The translations under genes were made by a program, and so were the position numbers. This document shows positions 52,823 to 63,159 of a stretch of 64,000 nucleotides of DNA, piece by piece. Numbering within the stretch: position 1 is the first letter of the stretch; every line of letters starts with the position of its first letter. Origin of the DNA: Petaurus breviceps papuanus (Eukaryota; Chordata; Mammalia; Diprotodontia; Petauridae); the NCBI GenBank assembly GCA_028583685.1, contig JAMXIF010001183.1, positions 12,603,684 to 12,667,683 of the forward strand. The letters run 5' to 3'. Below the pieces are notes generated by a model. The model ran no database searches. It worked only from the letters and a program-made list of their open reading frames with translations, and was not told the origin of the DNA.

Positions 52823-52969
52823 TTTTCTTTTAGAGAGGAGGGGGTAGCAATTAGGGCTAAATGACTTGCCCAGGGTCACACAGCTAGCAAGTGTCTAAGG
52901 CTGGATTTTAATTCAGGTCCTCCTGACTCCAGGGCTGGTGCTCTATCCACTGTACCACCTACCTGCCCC
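52823..52969 (-). mobile_element. SINE-B, full length
   Basis: Reversed body 'gcaattagggctaaatgact' to 'gtaccacctacctgcccc'. TSD TTAAACCCCAC before and after. Confidence 0.9.
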
Positions 52970-53265
52970 TTAAACCCCACATTCAACTCTGTGTCAAAGT
53001 TAACGTTTCAAGGTTGTTTCTTATGAACAACATCAAAACCACATCTCAAACTACACTAAAAAGTAATAATCATCAAAAAGGTGGTACCAATGCTCTCTTA
53101 ATTCCCAAATCCATCAACCTTGAGTTAGAACATTCCTTGTAAGCTGTGCAGAATTTAACCACACCTTTCTGGATATTAACTCCTCCTTAGGCTCCTAAGA
53201 GGTACTTTACAGATTATGTTCCCACCTCTCTAGACATTCCTTCTGTCTCATTCAGAGGCTCTCTA

Positions 53266-53340
53266 CAGTCTTTGCCAAGAAAACCCCAGATGGGGTCATG
53301 AAGAGTCATACATTACTGAAAAAAGGACTGAACAAGAACA
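53266..53340 (+). mobile_element. SINE-A 3' fragment
   Basis: 'tctttgccaagaaaacccca' to 'ggactgaacaagaac'; 5'-truncated. Confidence 0.75.
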
Positions 53341-53924
53341 AAAAAATGCAGATGACTTCCAGTCCTAATATATTTCCTGAGCTACAATCCTACTGCCTAT
53401 AGTCACCAACTGCCTATTGAATATTTCTATCTGAATGTACTCTAAACACCTCACATGGACTCATCTAAGAAAAATAATTTATCTTTTTCCCAAGGCTAAA
53501 AGCTTTCTTGCTAATTTCCCTATTGCCATCAAGGAGCCACCATCCTTCCAGTCACAAAGGTTCAGAGTCAATCCTTGATTCTTCAGTCTCTCACCCTATT
53601 TATCCAATTATTTGCCAAATCTTGCCATTTCTACCTCCCCAACATTTCTTGACTCTCTTTTCTCCATTCACATAGCCACAGCCTTATTCAGGCCCTCATC
53701 ACCTTGTACCTGGACCTTTGCAATAGACTTTTCATTGGTTTGTCTCCAGTCCCTCCCCCATTTGATTTATCCTCCACACAGCTTCCTAGATAATATTGCT
53801 AAAGCATAAGTCAGACAATGCCACTCCCCTGCTCAACAGTGGCCCTCTGTTACCTCTGGAACCAAATATAAACTCCTTTGTTTGCTTTTTAAAGCACTTT
53901 GTAATCTAGCTACAATCTACCTAT
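53341..53924 (+). mobile_element. L2 reverse-transcriptase region
   Basis: 'tatttatccaattatttgcc', 'cttattcaggccctcatcac', 'cctttgcaatagacttttca' and 'ccactcccctgctcaacagt' follow L2 ORF2 in order. Frames broken. Confidence 0.65.
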
Positions 53925-54619
53925 GATAAATCAAGCAACAAGTATTTATCAAGCTATTACATTCCAGTCACTATGCTAGATACCAGATATATAAAGAAAA
54001 AAATGAAAAATCCCCTCTCATAAGAAAGATATCTTGTCAAGGTATACAACATGTACATGCTTAAGTATAGTCACAATAAATACAAGGCAATTTTTGTGAG
54101 GGAGCAGTTAACAGCTGAGGAGAGATATCTAGAAAGTTCTCACTGCCATTTGGAACCATGTCCAAAGGGCTATAAAACCATGCGTATCCTTTCACTAAGC
54201 AATACCTCTACTAGATGTATATCCTAAAAAACAAAAAGGAAAAGGACCTATATGTACAAAAATATTTATGCCAGTTCTTTTAGTGGTGGCAAAGAATTGG
54301 AAATTGAGGGGATGTCCATCAGCTGGTGAATGGTTGAACAAGTGTCTCTATAGGATTGTGATGGAATTCTATTGTTCTATAAAAAATGATGAGTAGGGTA
54401 GTTTTAGAAAAACCTGGGGAGACTTATATGAACTGATGCAAAGTGAAATGATCAGAATCAGGAGAACATTATATGATGATCAACTGTGAATGACTTAGCT
54501 ATTATCAGCATTACAATTATCTAAGAAAATTCTGAAAAAACGTATGATGAAAAATGCCATCCATCTCCAGAGAAAGAACTGATGGAATCTAAATGCAGAT
54601 TGAAGCATACTTTTTCTTT

Positions 54620-54928
54620 TTTTTTTTTGTTTTTTTTTAATGCTTTATTAACTTCTGATTTACATCATCCGTTTCTGCCAGATTTTGAGTTACAAATTTT
54701 CTCCCCATTTCTCCCCCACCCACTGCCCCAAAATAGCAGTCCCACAGGATATCACCTCCTCCAATCTGCTCTCTCCCACATTTTCCCCCATACCCCTTTC
54801 CACTTTTCCAGTGGGTCTCTATGCCTCAGTGCCTGCACATCCCATTTCCCAATGACATGTAAGATGGTATTAATAATAGTATATATATACATATATATAT
54901 GCACACACACGTATACATACATACATAC

Positions 54929-54968
<40 letters not shown>

Positions 54969-57522
54969 TTGAATATTTGATTTCAAAACTTTCAATTCCA
55001 GATTCATTCCCCTCCTATCTCGTCACCCACCCCTACTGGGAAGATACGCAGTTCAGTATAGGTTGCTCATGTGTTGCTAATGCAAAACAATAACATAGTA
55101 GATACATTGTAAAAGACTGACTACACTTCCCTCCCTCCCATCCCACCTCCCACTTGCTCTACTCTCCACTTTGATCCTGTCTATTTTCAAAAGTGAGTGC
55201 TTCCAACCTCCCTCCCCCCCAGTCTACCCTCCCTTCTTCATCCCCCCTTCTCATCCCCTTCCCTCCCTGTTCTCCTAGAGGGTGAGATACCCTATTTAGT
55301 GTGTATTTTACTCCCTCCTCAAGCCAAATTCAATGGGAATAAGGTTGACCTATTCCCTTTTGCCTTCCTATTCTTCCCCTCCATTGTAACTATTTTCCCT
55401 TGACTCTTCTGTATGAGATAGTTTACCCCAATCTGTCTCTCCCCATCTCCTCTCATTATATTCCTCTCATCTCTTAATTTCACCTTTTAAGTATCATTCC
55501 TTCCTGTTAAATTGGACCTGTGCCCTCTATCTATGTATACCTGTAAACATATATACACACATTCACATTTGTATTCATATGCCCATATACCCTCATATAT
55601 AGACAAATATATATATATATTTCTAATCCCATCAACTACTGAGAAAAGTTTCATAAGTTACAATTATTGTTTTTTCCATGTAGGAATGTTAATAGTTCAG
55701 CTTTGATAAGTTCTTTATGATTCCTTTTCCCTGTTTACCTTCTCATGCTTCTTGGATCTGAATGTCAAATTTTCTATTCAACTCTGGTTTTTTCAGCAAG
55801 AATGCTTGAAAGTCCTCTATTCCACTGAATAACCATGTTTTCCCCTGAAACATGATACTCAGTTTTGCTGGGTAGGTGACTCTTGGTTTTAATGCCAGCT
55901 CCCTTGACCTTCGGAATATCACATTCCAAGCCCTTCAATCCCTCAGTGTAGAAGCTGCCAGATCCTGGGTTATCCTGATTGTGTTTCCACAATATTCAAA
56001 TTGTTTCTTCCTGGATGCTTGTAATATTCTCTCCTTAATCTGGGAATTCCAGAACCTGGCTATAATATTCCTAAGAGTTTTCTTTTAGGGATCTTTTTCA
56101 AGAGGTGATCGGTGGATTCTTTCAACCTCTATTTTGCCTTCTGGTACTAAAACATCAGGGCAGTTTTCTTTGAGAACTTCCTGGAAGATGATTTCTAGGT
56201 TCTTACTTTGGTCATGGCTTTCAGGCAGTCCAATAATTTTTAAATTATCTCTCCTGGATCTATTTTCCAGGTCAGTGGTTTTTCCCATGAGATATTTCAC
56301 ATTGCCTTCTAGTCTTTCATTTGTTTGGATCTGTTTAACAGCATCTTGATTTCTCATAAAGTCATTAGCTTCCATTTGCTCCAATCTAATTCTGAAGCAA
56401 TGATTCTCCTCATTGAGTTTTTGAGATTCTTTTTCCATCAGGCAAATTCGGCTTTTTAAGGCATTCTTCTCCTCATTGCCTTTTTGGGCCTCCTTTGCCA
56501 TTTGAGTCAGTCTGTTTTTTAAGGTATTATTTTCCTCAGTCAGGCTGTTGATTCTCATTTCATAATTTTCTTGCATTGTTCTCATTTATCTTCCCAATTT
56601 TTCCTCCACTTCTCTTATTTGGTTTTCAAAATCTTTCTTAAGGTCCTCTACGGCCTGTAACCAGCTTGTATTTTCCTTTGAAGCTTTTGGTGCAGGAGTT
56701 CTGACTTCACTGTTTTCCTCCTGTTCCATGCTTTGCTCCTTTTTGTCCCCAAAATAGGAGTGTATTGTTGGAATCTTCTGTCTGCTTTGTTTCCTTTGCC
56801 TGCTCATTTTGCCACTCAATTACTTGACTTTTGGGCTTTTTGCCACAGTAGGACTCTGCCACCAGATAGGGGAGCTTTCGTCCCAAATGCTGGCATTTTC
56901 TCAGCTGCTGGAGGTATTAGATGGGTGCCCTCTATGGGGTTTCCACACACTCTGACAAGCTGGACACACACCCCAGGACCTCCACCCTAGACTGCAATCC
57001 AGATCCAAGCAGGTTAAAGCAAGAGCGATTACCCCTCAGACTGGTGCTTGGTCCCCCTACACTCTGTAGGCCAAGAGCTGAAGCTGCCACATGGCGCTGG
57101 CTGGCTGTGCCAGCGTCTCTGCGGCTTTTCGCCCTGGGGGTAAAAGCCACGCACTCCCACTTACTGGTCCCAAAGTCCAGACTGTACTGACCTCTCACTT
57201 TGTCCTTTGTGTCTATGTGTTGATAAATCTGGAAACGGCCACAACTGCTGCTGATCTGGAGTCTCTCTGGCCAGCGCTGGTCAGGCCTGCCCTGGGGCTA
57301 AAGCCTCAGCATGGTGCTGGGCTTGGCTCTCAGAGCGCTGTGCTGGATTCCTGCAGGCCTGCCAGGCTGTCCTCAGTGGGAGGTTAGCTTCTCTGTGTCA
57401 TTTTGTGGATTCTGCAGCTCCAAAGTTTGTTTAGAGTCCCCTTTTTACATGGATTGGGGAGGGTGGAAGCCTGAGCTGCGGGATGGTCGTGCTTCTACTC
57501 CGCCATCCTGGCTCCGCCCCCC
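54620..57522 (-). mobile_element. HAL1 (half-L1), full length, decayed
   Basis: A 2.90-kb minus-strand copy of the same family as 11,764-14,551, with leader, ORF1, purine-rich 3' region and A-rich tail. TSD CATACTTTTTCTTT at 54,606-54,619 and 57,523-57,536, inside the L1 3' UTR. A CA/TA microsatellite has grown in its 3' region at about 54,880-54,967. It has no ORF2, like the first copy. Confidence 0.88.
55758..56819 (-). pseudogene. HAL1 ORF1, broken copy
   Basis: It is colinear with the open ORF1 at 12,805-13,845 from the start (MSRQRKQSRQKIPTIHSYFG) to the end, where the aligned stop codon is a CAG and the frame would run a few codons further. Three nonsense codons interrupt it, at positions matching E70, Q238 and R288 of the open copy; the latter two are C-to-T type changes (CAA to TAA, CGA to TGA). 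Its coiled coil keeps the in-register MEKESQKLNEEN stretch and the DFEN residues absent from the other copy, so it better shows the ancestral coiled coil. Confidence 0.85.
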
Positions 57523-58110
57523 CATACTTTTTCTTTATTTGTCTTTATTTTTTTATATTCTTTATTTTTTTGTCTGTGTTTTCTTTCACAACAGGACTAA
57601 CATGGAAATATGTTTTGTGTGATTGTACATAACCTCTATTAAATTGCTTACTTTCTCAATGAGGGCAGTGGGGAGGAAGGAAAATAATTTGGAAGTCAAA
57701 ATCTTTAAAAAATGAATGTTAAATTGTCTTTACATGTAATTCAGGGAAAATATTTTTTAAAAATTTTAAAGTTCTCATAGCGTTCAAGCTGAGCTTGGAA
57801 GGAAATTCAAGATTCTAAGAGGCAGATGTGTGAAGGAGAATATTCCAGGTATGAGGAATAATCTGCAACAAAAAAAAAAAAAGGCAGGAAAGTGGGAAAT
57901 GGAGTGTCATATGCTAGGAGCAAGAAGACCAGTTTATCTGGACTATAGAACATATGAAGGGGAGTAATGTATATAAGCTAACAAAGGTAAGTTGTTAAGG
58001 GCTTTAAATGACAAAATTAGGAGTTTGTGTGTAAGCCTAGAAATAGCAAGGAGTAACTGGTATTTATTTGAACAAGAATGGACAGATCTCTGCTTATTAA
58101 AGGTTTACAG

Positions 58111-58834
58111 GGAAAGCCCTGTAATATCATGAGTATAGTGTACTCCTTGTATGAAAACTCCATCTATCAATTTGAACCAGTAACTCATAGTTACTTTTAT
58201 TTTGTGATTTGTTTGGGGGCATTTAAAAGTTAAGTGACTTCACAGCAATAATACCAGAGTCAATAACATCTCTTTCTGATTCTAAGGCCATTCACTATTC
58301 TGTGACTCCTATGAATCTTCCAGAAAGAATGCCACGAATATGCTGGAAACCTTCTTCCAGGTGGGTGAGTGTCCATGTAACACTTAGCTGCCCTCAGTAT
58401 TTCTATATTACCACTTTGCCTTCTTTCCTGATTGATTATTTCCTTGATTATGCCTACTCTGAACAAGGTAATGGTTGGCAATATACAGTAGCCCACTGAG
58501 ACCCACAATGAATCTTTGCATTTTTCTTTGGATCACTCATAATTTTGATCCTTCAGAGATGGTGGTGTTCTGTGATTCACATCACTGGTAGAATACTGAT
58601 ATTAAAAAGATGAATTTCTCTGTTAGTGAGCACCTTAGAATCAATGAAAATCAGGCACAATCTCCCCAAAGCAATCCAGTCTACCATTCTCTTAGTCAAT
58701 CCTGGGCCCAATTCATTATAGTGTTTGTCTAAGCAATCAGTCAATCGAGCATACACGTGTGCTGTTTCATGTGGCTTCATGTATTTGCCAAACTTTAGAA
58801 TATAGTTTATTCATAATTCATTTGAATCCTCACT
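58111..58834. other. Mostly unassigned DNA
   Basis: A decayed CORE-SINE may lie at 58,125-58,300 ('gttaagtgacttcacagcaa'). The rest is unrecognised; short open frames show no domain. Confidence 0.4.
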
Positions 58835-58997
58835 TGAGTATCAGCCTCCTGGTAAAATCGAATAGGAATCTGGGGTTACCGAGTCATATTTTAAGTAATT
58901 GACAAAGATGCCTGTGAGTCTTTTGTGTTTTAAGTATTTCTTTTGTGAAAGAAGAAATAAATACCTATATTTACTTTGTTCATTGAGTATCATTCTT

Positions 58998-59154
58998 TTT
59001 TTTTTTTTAAAGCAATTGGGGTTAAGTAACTTGCTCAAGGTTACACGGCCAGGTGTTTCTGGGTGGGTGCTAAGTGTCTGAGCCCGGGATTCGATCTCTA
59101 GGTGTTCTCAACACTGGAGCCGGTGCTCTTACTCCTGTGCTACCTGGCCGCCCC
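58998..59154 (-). mobile_element. SINE-C, full length
   Basis: Reversed body 'caattggggttaagtaactt' to 'ctacctggccgcccc' with a T12 start. A perfect 17-bp TSD, CATTGAGTATCATTCTT, at 58,981-58,997 and 59,155-59,171. Confidence 0.95.
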
Positions 59155-59248
59155 CATTGAGTATCATTCTTGAAGGACCATGTTAATCCTTTGGGAATTG
59201 GCCCTACATATGAGCCATTCCTAAGCTTCGTTTAAGAAATTTTCCCCC

Positions 59249-60060
59249 ATTCAAATAATGACACTATTTGTGGTTTGTGATACATGGTTTCACTCTCAAC
59301 CAACATCTTAATTAGGAGGTCAGATGTGAACAGGAAGGATGATGGTTCAGTGAGCTAATTAGCCAAGGAGCTAGTCATACCTGCTGCTTTTGTGTAGCTA
59401 TCATATTGTTAAAGATGAAACTTTAGAATCTTTTTGTTCAGGCTTGCCTTGTTCTTTGAAACAGCAACTGGGAATCTGATCTAGAACAGATCTGAAAATG
59501 TGTACAGTACTTCAAATGATTGTTAAGCTAAACCCCAAAAATAATTGTTTAATTAAAAGAAAAGAACACAACAGCAGAAAAGAAAAGCAGAGTGTTGAGA
59601 AAGATGTGTATGTTACTTGTTTCTGAAATGTAATCTGTGAAAATTCATGATATTGGGAAGAAGAAACACGAGTAGTCTAATAAGAGATATAATAAATTGG
59701 TTTTGTATCATTTCAAAAAGATATTTTAAACTTCTTTCCCCCATAATTTTTTCTTTATCACTCCAGAAAATAGTTTACATGAAAAAGCCTATATGAACCT
59801 ATAAATTGAGTCTGGAAATACTTTGGATAAAGAATTTCTTGCAAATCAAAATTAAGGGATTGCTATTACTTGTATTATTCACATAAAATTTTTGAGCTCT
59901 TAGCTTGGAGTTCCCTTTACCATTAAGACCCCTCTAGGGGGGTTTATATGGACTGAGTTCAATCCTACGGAAGTTTTGTCTAAAATAGGAGAATCAGGCT
60001 TTTCTCAAACCCTTTTGCTCATTATTCCCTCAAGCCCAGAGTAGAACTTCAGGGAAAACT
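59249..60060. other. Spacer of the inverted repeat, unassigned
   Basis: AT-rich, no recognised repeat, no transposase-like open frame and no host exon signal. Confidence 0.45.
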
Positions 60061-60702
60061 TTTTTTTTTTAACATTTTTATTTAAAGTTTTGAGTTCTAA
60101 ATTTTTTCCTTCCCTTCTCTATCCCCTCCCTTTCCCCAAGACAGTAAGCAATCAGATATAGGTTATACAAGTGCAATTATGTAAAACATTTCCATATTAA
60201 TTATTTTGTACAAGAAACTTGAAAAAAGAAAAAAAATGAAAGTGAAAAATATAGCATGCTTCAGCCCTCACTCAGTCAATATCAGTTCTTTCTCTGGAGG
60301 TAGATAGCTTGCTTCATCACTAGTCCTTTGGGACTGTCTTAGATCATTGTATTTGTGAGAATAGCTATGTCATTCATAGTTCTTCATCAAACAATATTAC
60401 TGTTATCATGTAACATGTTCTCCTGGTTCTGTTTACTTCACTTTCTGAAATCCTGCTCATCATTTCTTATAGCATAATAATATTCCATTACAATTATATA
60501 CAACAGCTTGTTTAACCATACCCCAATTGATGGGCAATCCCTTTGATTTCCAATTCTTAGTCACAAGAAAAAGAGCTGTTATAAATGTTTTTGTACATGT
60601 GGGTCCTTTTCCCTTTTTTATGATCTCTTTGGGATACAGACCTCGCAGTGGTATTGCTGGATCAAAAGGTATACAGAGTTTTATAGTTTTTTGGGTATAG
60701 GG
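60061..60702 (-). mobile_element. L1 3' end, 5'-truncated
   Basis: T-run, then 'agacagtaagcaatcagata', 'aatattccattacaattata', 'accccaattgatgggcaatc' and 'gtattgctggatcaaaaggt' in reversed L1 order. Similar GGGAAA-type flanks ('cagggaaaactttt' and 'taggggaaatctttt') suggest an imperfect TSD. It sits at the inner edge of the right arm. Confidence 0.75.
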
Positions 60703-60922
60703 GAAATCTTTTAAACAAAGCTTAGGAATGGCTTATGCATAGGGCCTCCTCCAGAAGGATTGACAGGGTCCCTTTGAGGCGGATATTCAATGAACAAAGT
60801 AAATATAGCTATTTATTTTTTCTATCACAAAAGAAATACTTAAAACAAAAAAAGGCTTACATGTTTCCTTGACAACTTCTTCAAACACAACAGGGTGACC
60901 CGGGATTGCTCTTATATTTTCT

Positions 60923-61244
60923 TTTTTTTCTTTTCTTTTTTTTTTTTTTAAGCAATCGGGGTTGAGTAACTTGCTCAAGGTTACACAGCCAGTTATTTCT
61001 GGGTGTGGTGCTGAGTATCTGAGCGCAGATTTGATCCAGGTCATCCCGACACTGGAGCCGATGCTCTTACTCGCTGAGCCACCTGGCCGCCCCTAAGCAA
61101 TTGGGGTTAAGTAACTTGCTCAAGGTTACACGGCCAGGTGTTTCTGGGTGGGTGCTAAGTGTCTGAGCCTGGATTCGATCCCCAGGTCATCCTGACACTG
61201 GAGCTGGTGCTCTTACTCACTGTACTACCTGGCCACCCCTCCTA
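60923..61244 (-). mobile_element. Dimeric SINE-C, inserted as one unit
   Basis: Two SINE-C monomers in the same orientation: 61,240-61,095 (5' monomer) and 61,094-60,951 (3' monomer), followed by one A-rich tail (T-rich at 60,923-60,951). The 5' monomer ends in 'caattgctta' with no A-tail before the next head. A single 11-bp TSD, TTATATTTTCT, flanks the pair at 60,912-60,922 and 61,245-61,255, and none lies at the junction. Confidence 0.9.
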
Positions 61245-61270
61245 TTATATTTTCTAGGGAGATTGATACT

Positions 61271-61600
61271 GACAGCACAGCATGAAACACTTTGTGGGAC
61301 TGCTGAACAGATGTCTCCCCTGTTGCCTCAGTTCTCTACCCCTGGAAGAGCTACTCCATAAAGGTTAATATCTTCAGTAAAGCCAGGAATGGATCAGGCT
61401 CATTCTCTGACAGGTGTCACCAAGTTATTACAAAGATCACCTCCTACTAGTCAATGAGCACTCAGATATAGGAGTTACTGATCTCTCTCTAACTCCTGAG
61501 ATTGCTACCTCCCATAAACAAGGGCAATAAGCATTTTTCTCTTGGTGTGTAATAATTACTATGTGGAAGGTCTGAGGATTCCTTAAATAAATAGGACAAC
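61271..61600. other. Unassigned DNA, no gene seen
   Basis: No recognised repeat or exon. Confidence 0.4.
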
Positions 61601-61604
61601 AGAT

Positions 61605-61785
61605 AAGCTGGGTATTAGTAGTAAGAGTACTGTCCTTGGAGTTAGAAGACCTAGGTTCACTTCCCATCTCTGACACTTATTAGCTGTGTGAACTTGGAAA
61701 AACCATTTCCTCTTCCAATACCTAAAATCGTGGGGTTGGACTAGGTGACCTCTAAGGTCCCTTCCAACTTTAGATCCCATAATAT
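61605..61785 (+). mobile_element. THER1/MIR-type CORE-SINE, near full length
   Basis: 'gtaagagtactgtccttgga', 'cttattagctgtgtgaactt' and the tail 'gttggactaggtgacctcta' with 'aaggtcccttccaacttta'. Confidence 0.75.
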
Positions 61786-62410
61786 GCATTCTCTAGTTGC
61801 CTTACTAATGCTAAACTGTTCAGCCTTGTAGAGTAGTATGACTAATCAGGAGTCTTACTGTTTAACCCATTTCATCTATGAGGCAAAAACACTCAGGTGT
61901 CAAATCTATCTGCTCATTAGTTATGAAGTGACTGTGGTTTCAGAACTTCACACACAAAAAAAAAGAAAAGTTATATTTTGGAAAAGGAAGACTTCCTAAA
62001 TTATAATAACTGGTTGGCTAATTTTGGATCAGACAGTGTTCTTTAAAAAACAGTACAAGCTTAAAATAGTTCTATGTGGGTTCAGTGTTCATTCTACACT
62101 ATTAACTGACACATACATCAGAAGGGTTTTGGCTGGGGGGTGGATAGAACTATTTTTTCCCTCTGTTGACAGGTATAGTATTTTTTTCTGAAGAGCTCTT
62201 TCATTATCCAGATGGATTACAAGGATGAAAATAGGTACTAGCTCTAAAACAGATGTTTCCTTAGCTGAAAGAATTTACCACCACCCCTAACTCTAAATGG
62301 TCCAGGACCTTATTAAAGAGTAGGTCCTCAGGTGGTTTAGGTGACTTGGATGAAAGCACAAATAGCAGGTTTCTAAATCTTTTTTCAAAAACAATAGGAG
62401 AGACAGGAAG
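61786..62410. other. Unassigned DNA, no gene seen
   Basis: No recognised repeat or exon. Confidence 0.4.
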
Positions 62411-62411
62411 T

Positions 62412-62810
62412 TATAAGATTTGACATTTGCGTAGTACTTTAAGGTAAGGATCACAAAGTACTTTACGTATATTGTCTCACTTAACCTGTAAGAAAAGCAC
62501 TATGTGGGGCGGCCAGGTAGCACAGCGAGTAAGAGCACCGGCCCCAGTGTCTGGATGACCTGGGGATTGAATCCGGGCTCAGACACTTAGCACCCACCCA
62601 GAAACACCTGGCCGTGTAACCTTGAGCAAGTTACTTAACCCTGATTTCTTTTAAAAAAAAAAAAAAAAGCACTATGGGAATTACTATACTCATTTTATAG
62701 AAGAACAAGCTAAGAGATTGGATGACTTGTTTGTGCTCATACAGGTAATAAAGCTCAAAAGAAGGATTCATATACAGAACTCAACTGATCCTAGTTCCAG
62801 CAGCACAGAG
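62412..62810 (-). mobile_element. CORE-SINE split by a SINE-C
   Basis: 'tttgcgtagtactttaaggt' and 'gtatattgtctcacttaacc' continue after the SINE as 'tactatactcattttataga' and 'gatgacttgtttgtgctcat'. Confidence 0.65.
62505..62668 (+). mobile_element. SINE-C, full length
   Basis: Head 'tggggcggccaggtagcaca', box B-like 'gggattgaatccggg', end 'gagcaagttacttaaccctg' and A16 tail. TSD GCACTATG (extendable through A's) at 62,497-62,504 and 62,669-62,676. Confidence 0.94.
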
Positions 62811-62897
62811 CCTGGGCCCAGGAAGAATTATGAGAGTCTGAATTGAGGCTAAAGCTATGTGAGTGGTCCCTTATCATTACTATCTATTGGAAATGTC

Positions 62898-63152
62898 AGG
62901 GGTAGATAGGTGAAGCAGTGGATAGAGAACTGGGCTTTGAAACAGAAAGACTCATCTTCCTGAATTCAAATTCAGCCTCAGACACTTACTAGCTGTGTGA
63001 CCATGGGCAAGTCACTTAACCCTGCTTGCCTCAGTTTCCATATCAGTGAAATGAGCTGGAGAACAGAATGACAAACCATTCTACCATCTTTGCCAAGAAA
63101 ACCCCAAAGTCACAGAGTTAGACATGACTGAAATGACTTAATGACAACAAAA
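62898..63152 (+). mobile_element. SINE-A, full length
   Basis: Head 'gtagataggtgaagcagtgg', CORE 'gtgtgaccatgggcaagtca' and tail 'ttgccaagaaaaccccaaag' ending 'cttaatgacaacaaaaa'. Confidence 0.9.
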
Positions 63153-63159
63153 ATTGGAA

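Larger units (their letters stand above)
54143..57767 (+). mobile_element. L1 3' end, 5'-truncated, split by HAL1
   Basis: Left part has 'gtgatggaattctattgttc', 'tgaactgatgcaaagtgaaa' and 'gatgatcaactgtgaatgac'; right part has 'gtgttttctttcacaacagg', 'cctctattaaattgcttact' and the A-rich end. A perfect 10-bp TSD, AAAGTTCTCA, lies at 54,133-54,142 and 57,768-57,777. Without HAL1 the insert is about 0.7 kb. Confidence 0.82.
53925..58110 (-). mobile_element. L2 3' part, outermost layer of a three-deep nest
   Basis: First part 53,925-54,142 ('caacaagtatttatcaagct', 'ccagtcactatgctagatac') and second part 57,768-58,110 ('ttcaagctgagcttggaagg', 'gaatattccaggtatgagga', 'ttgttaagggctttaaatga') are one reversed L2, opened by the L1 insertion between the two copies of AAAGTTCTCA. 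Confidence 0.7.
58835..61270. repeat. Large inverted repeat, arms about 255 bp
   Basis: The left arm (58,835-59,248) and right arm (60,704-61,270) are diverged inverted copies. Matching blocks include 'gttttaagtatttcttttgt', 'atatttactttgttcattga' and 'gccattcctaagctt' on the left and their complements on the right. Once the SINE-C insertions (one per arm) are removed, each arm is about 255 bp. The spacer is about 0.8 kb of unrecognised DNA plus a 0.64-kb L1. It could be a long-TIR DNA transposon or two inverted copies of one unnamed repeat. Confidence 0.65.

Noticed and set aside
54899-55093. Open frames rich in Y, I and H
   Set aside because: Translations of the TA/CA microsatellite within the HAL1 3' region.
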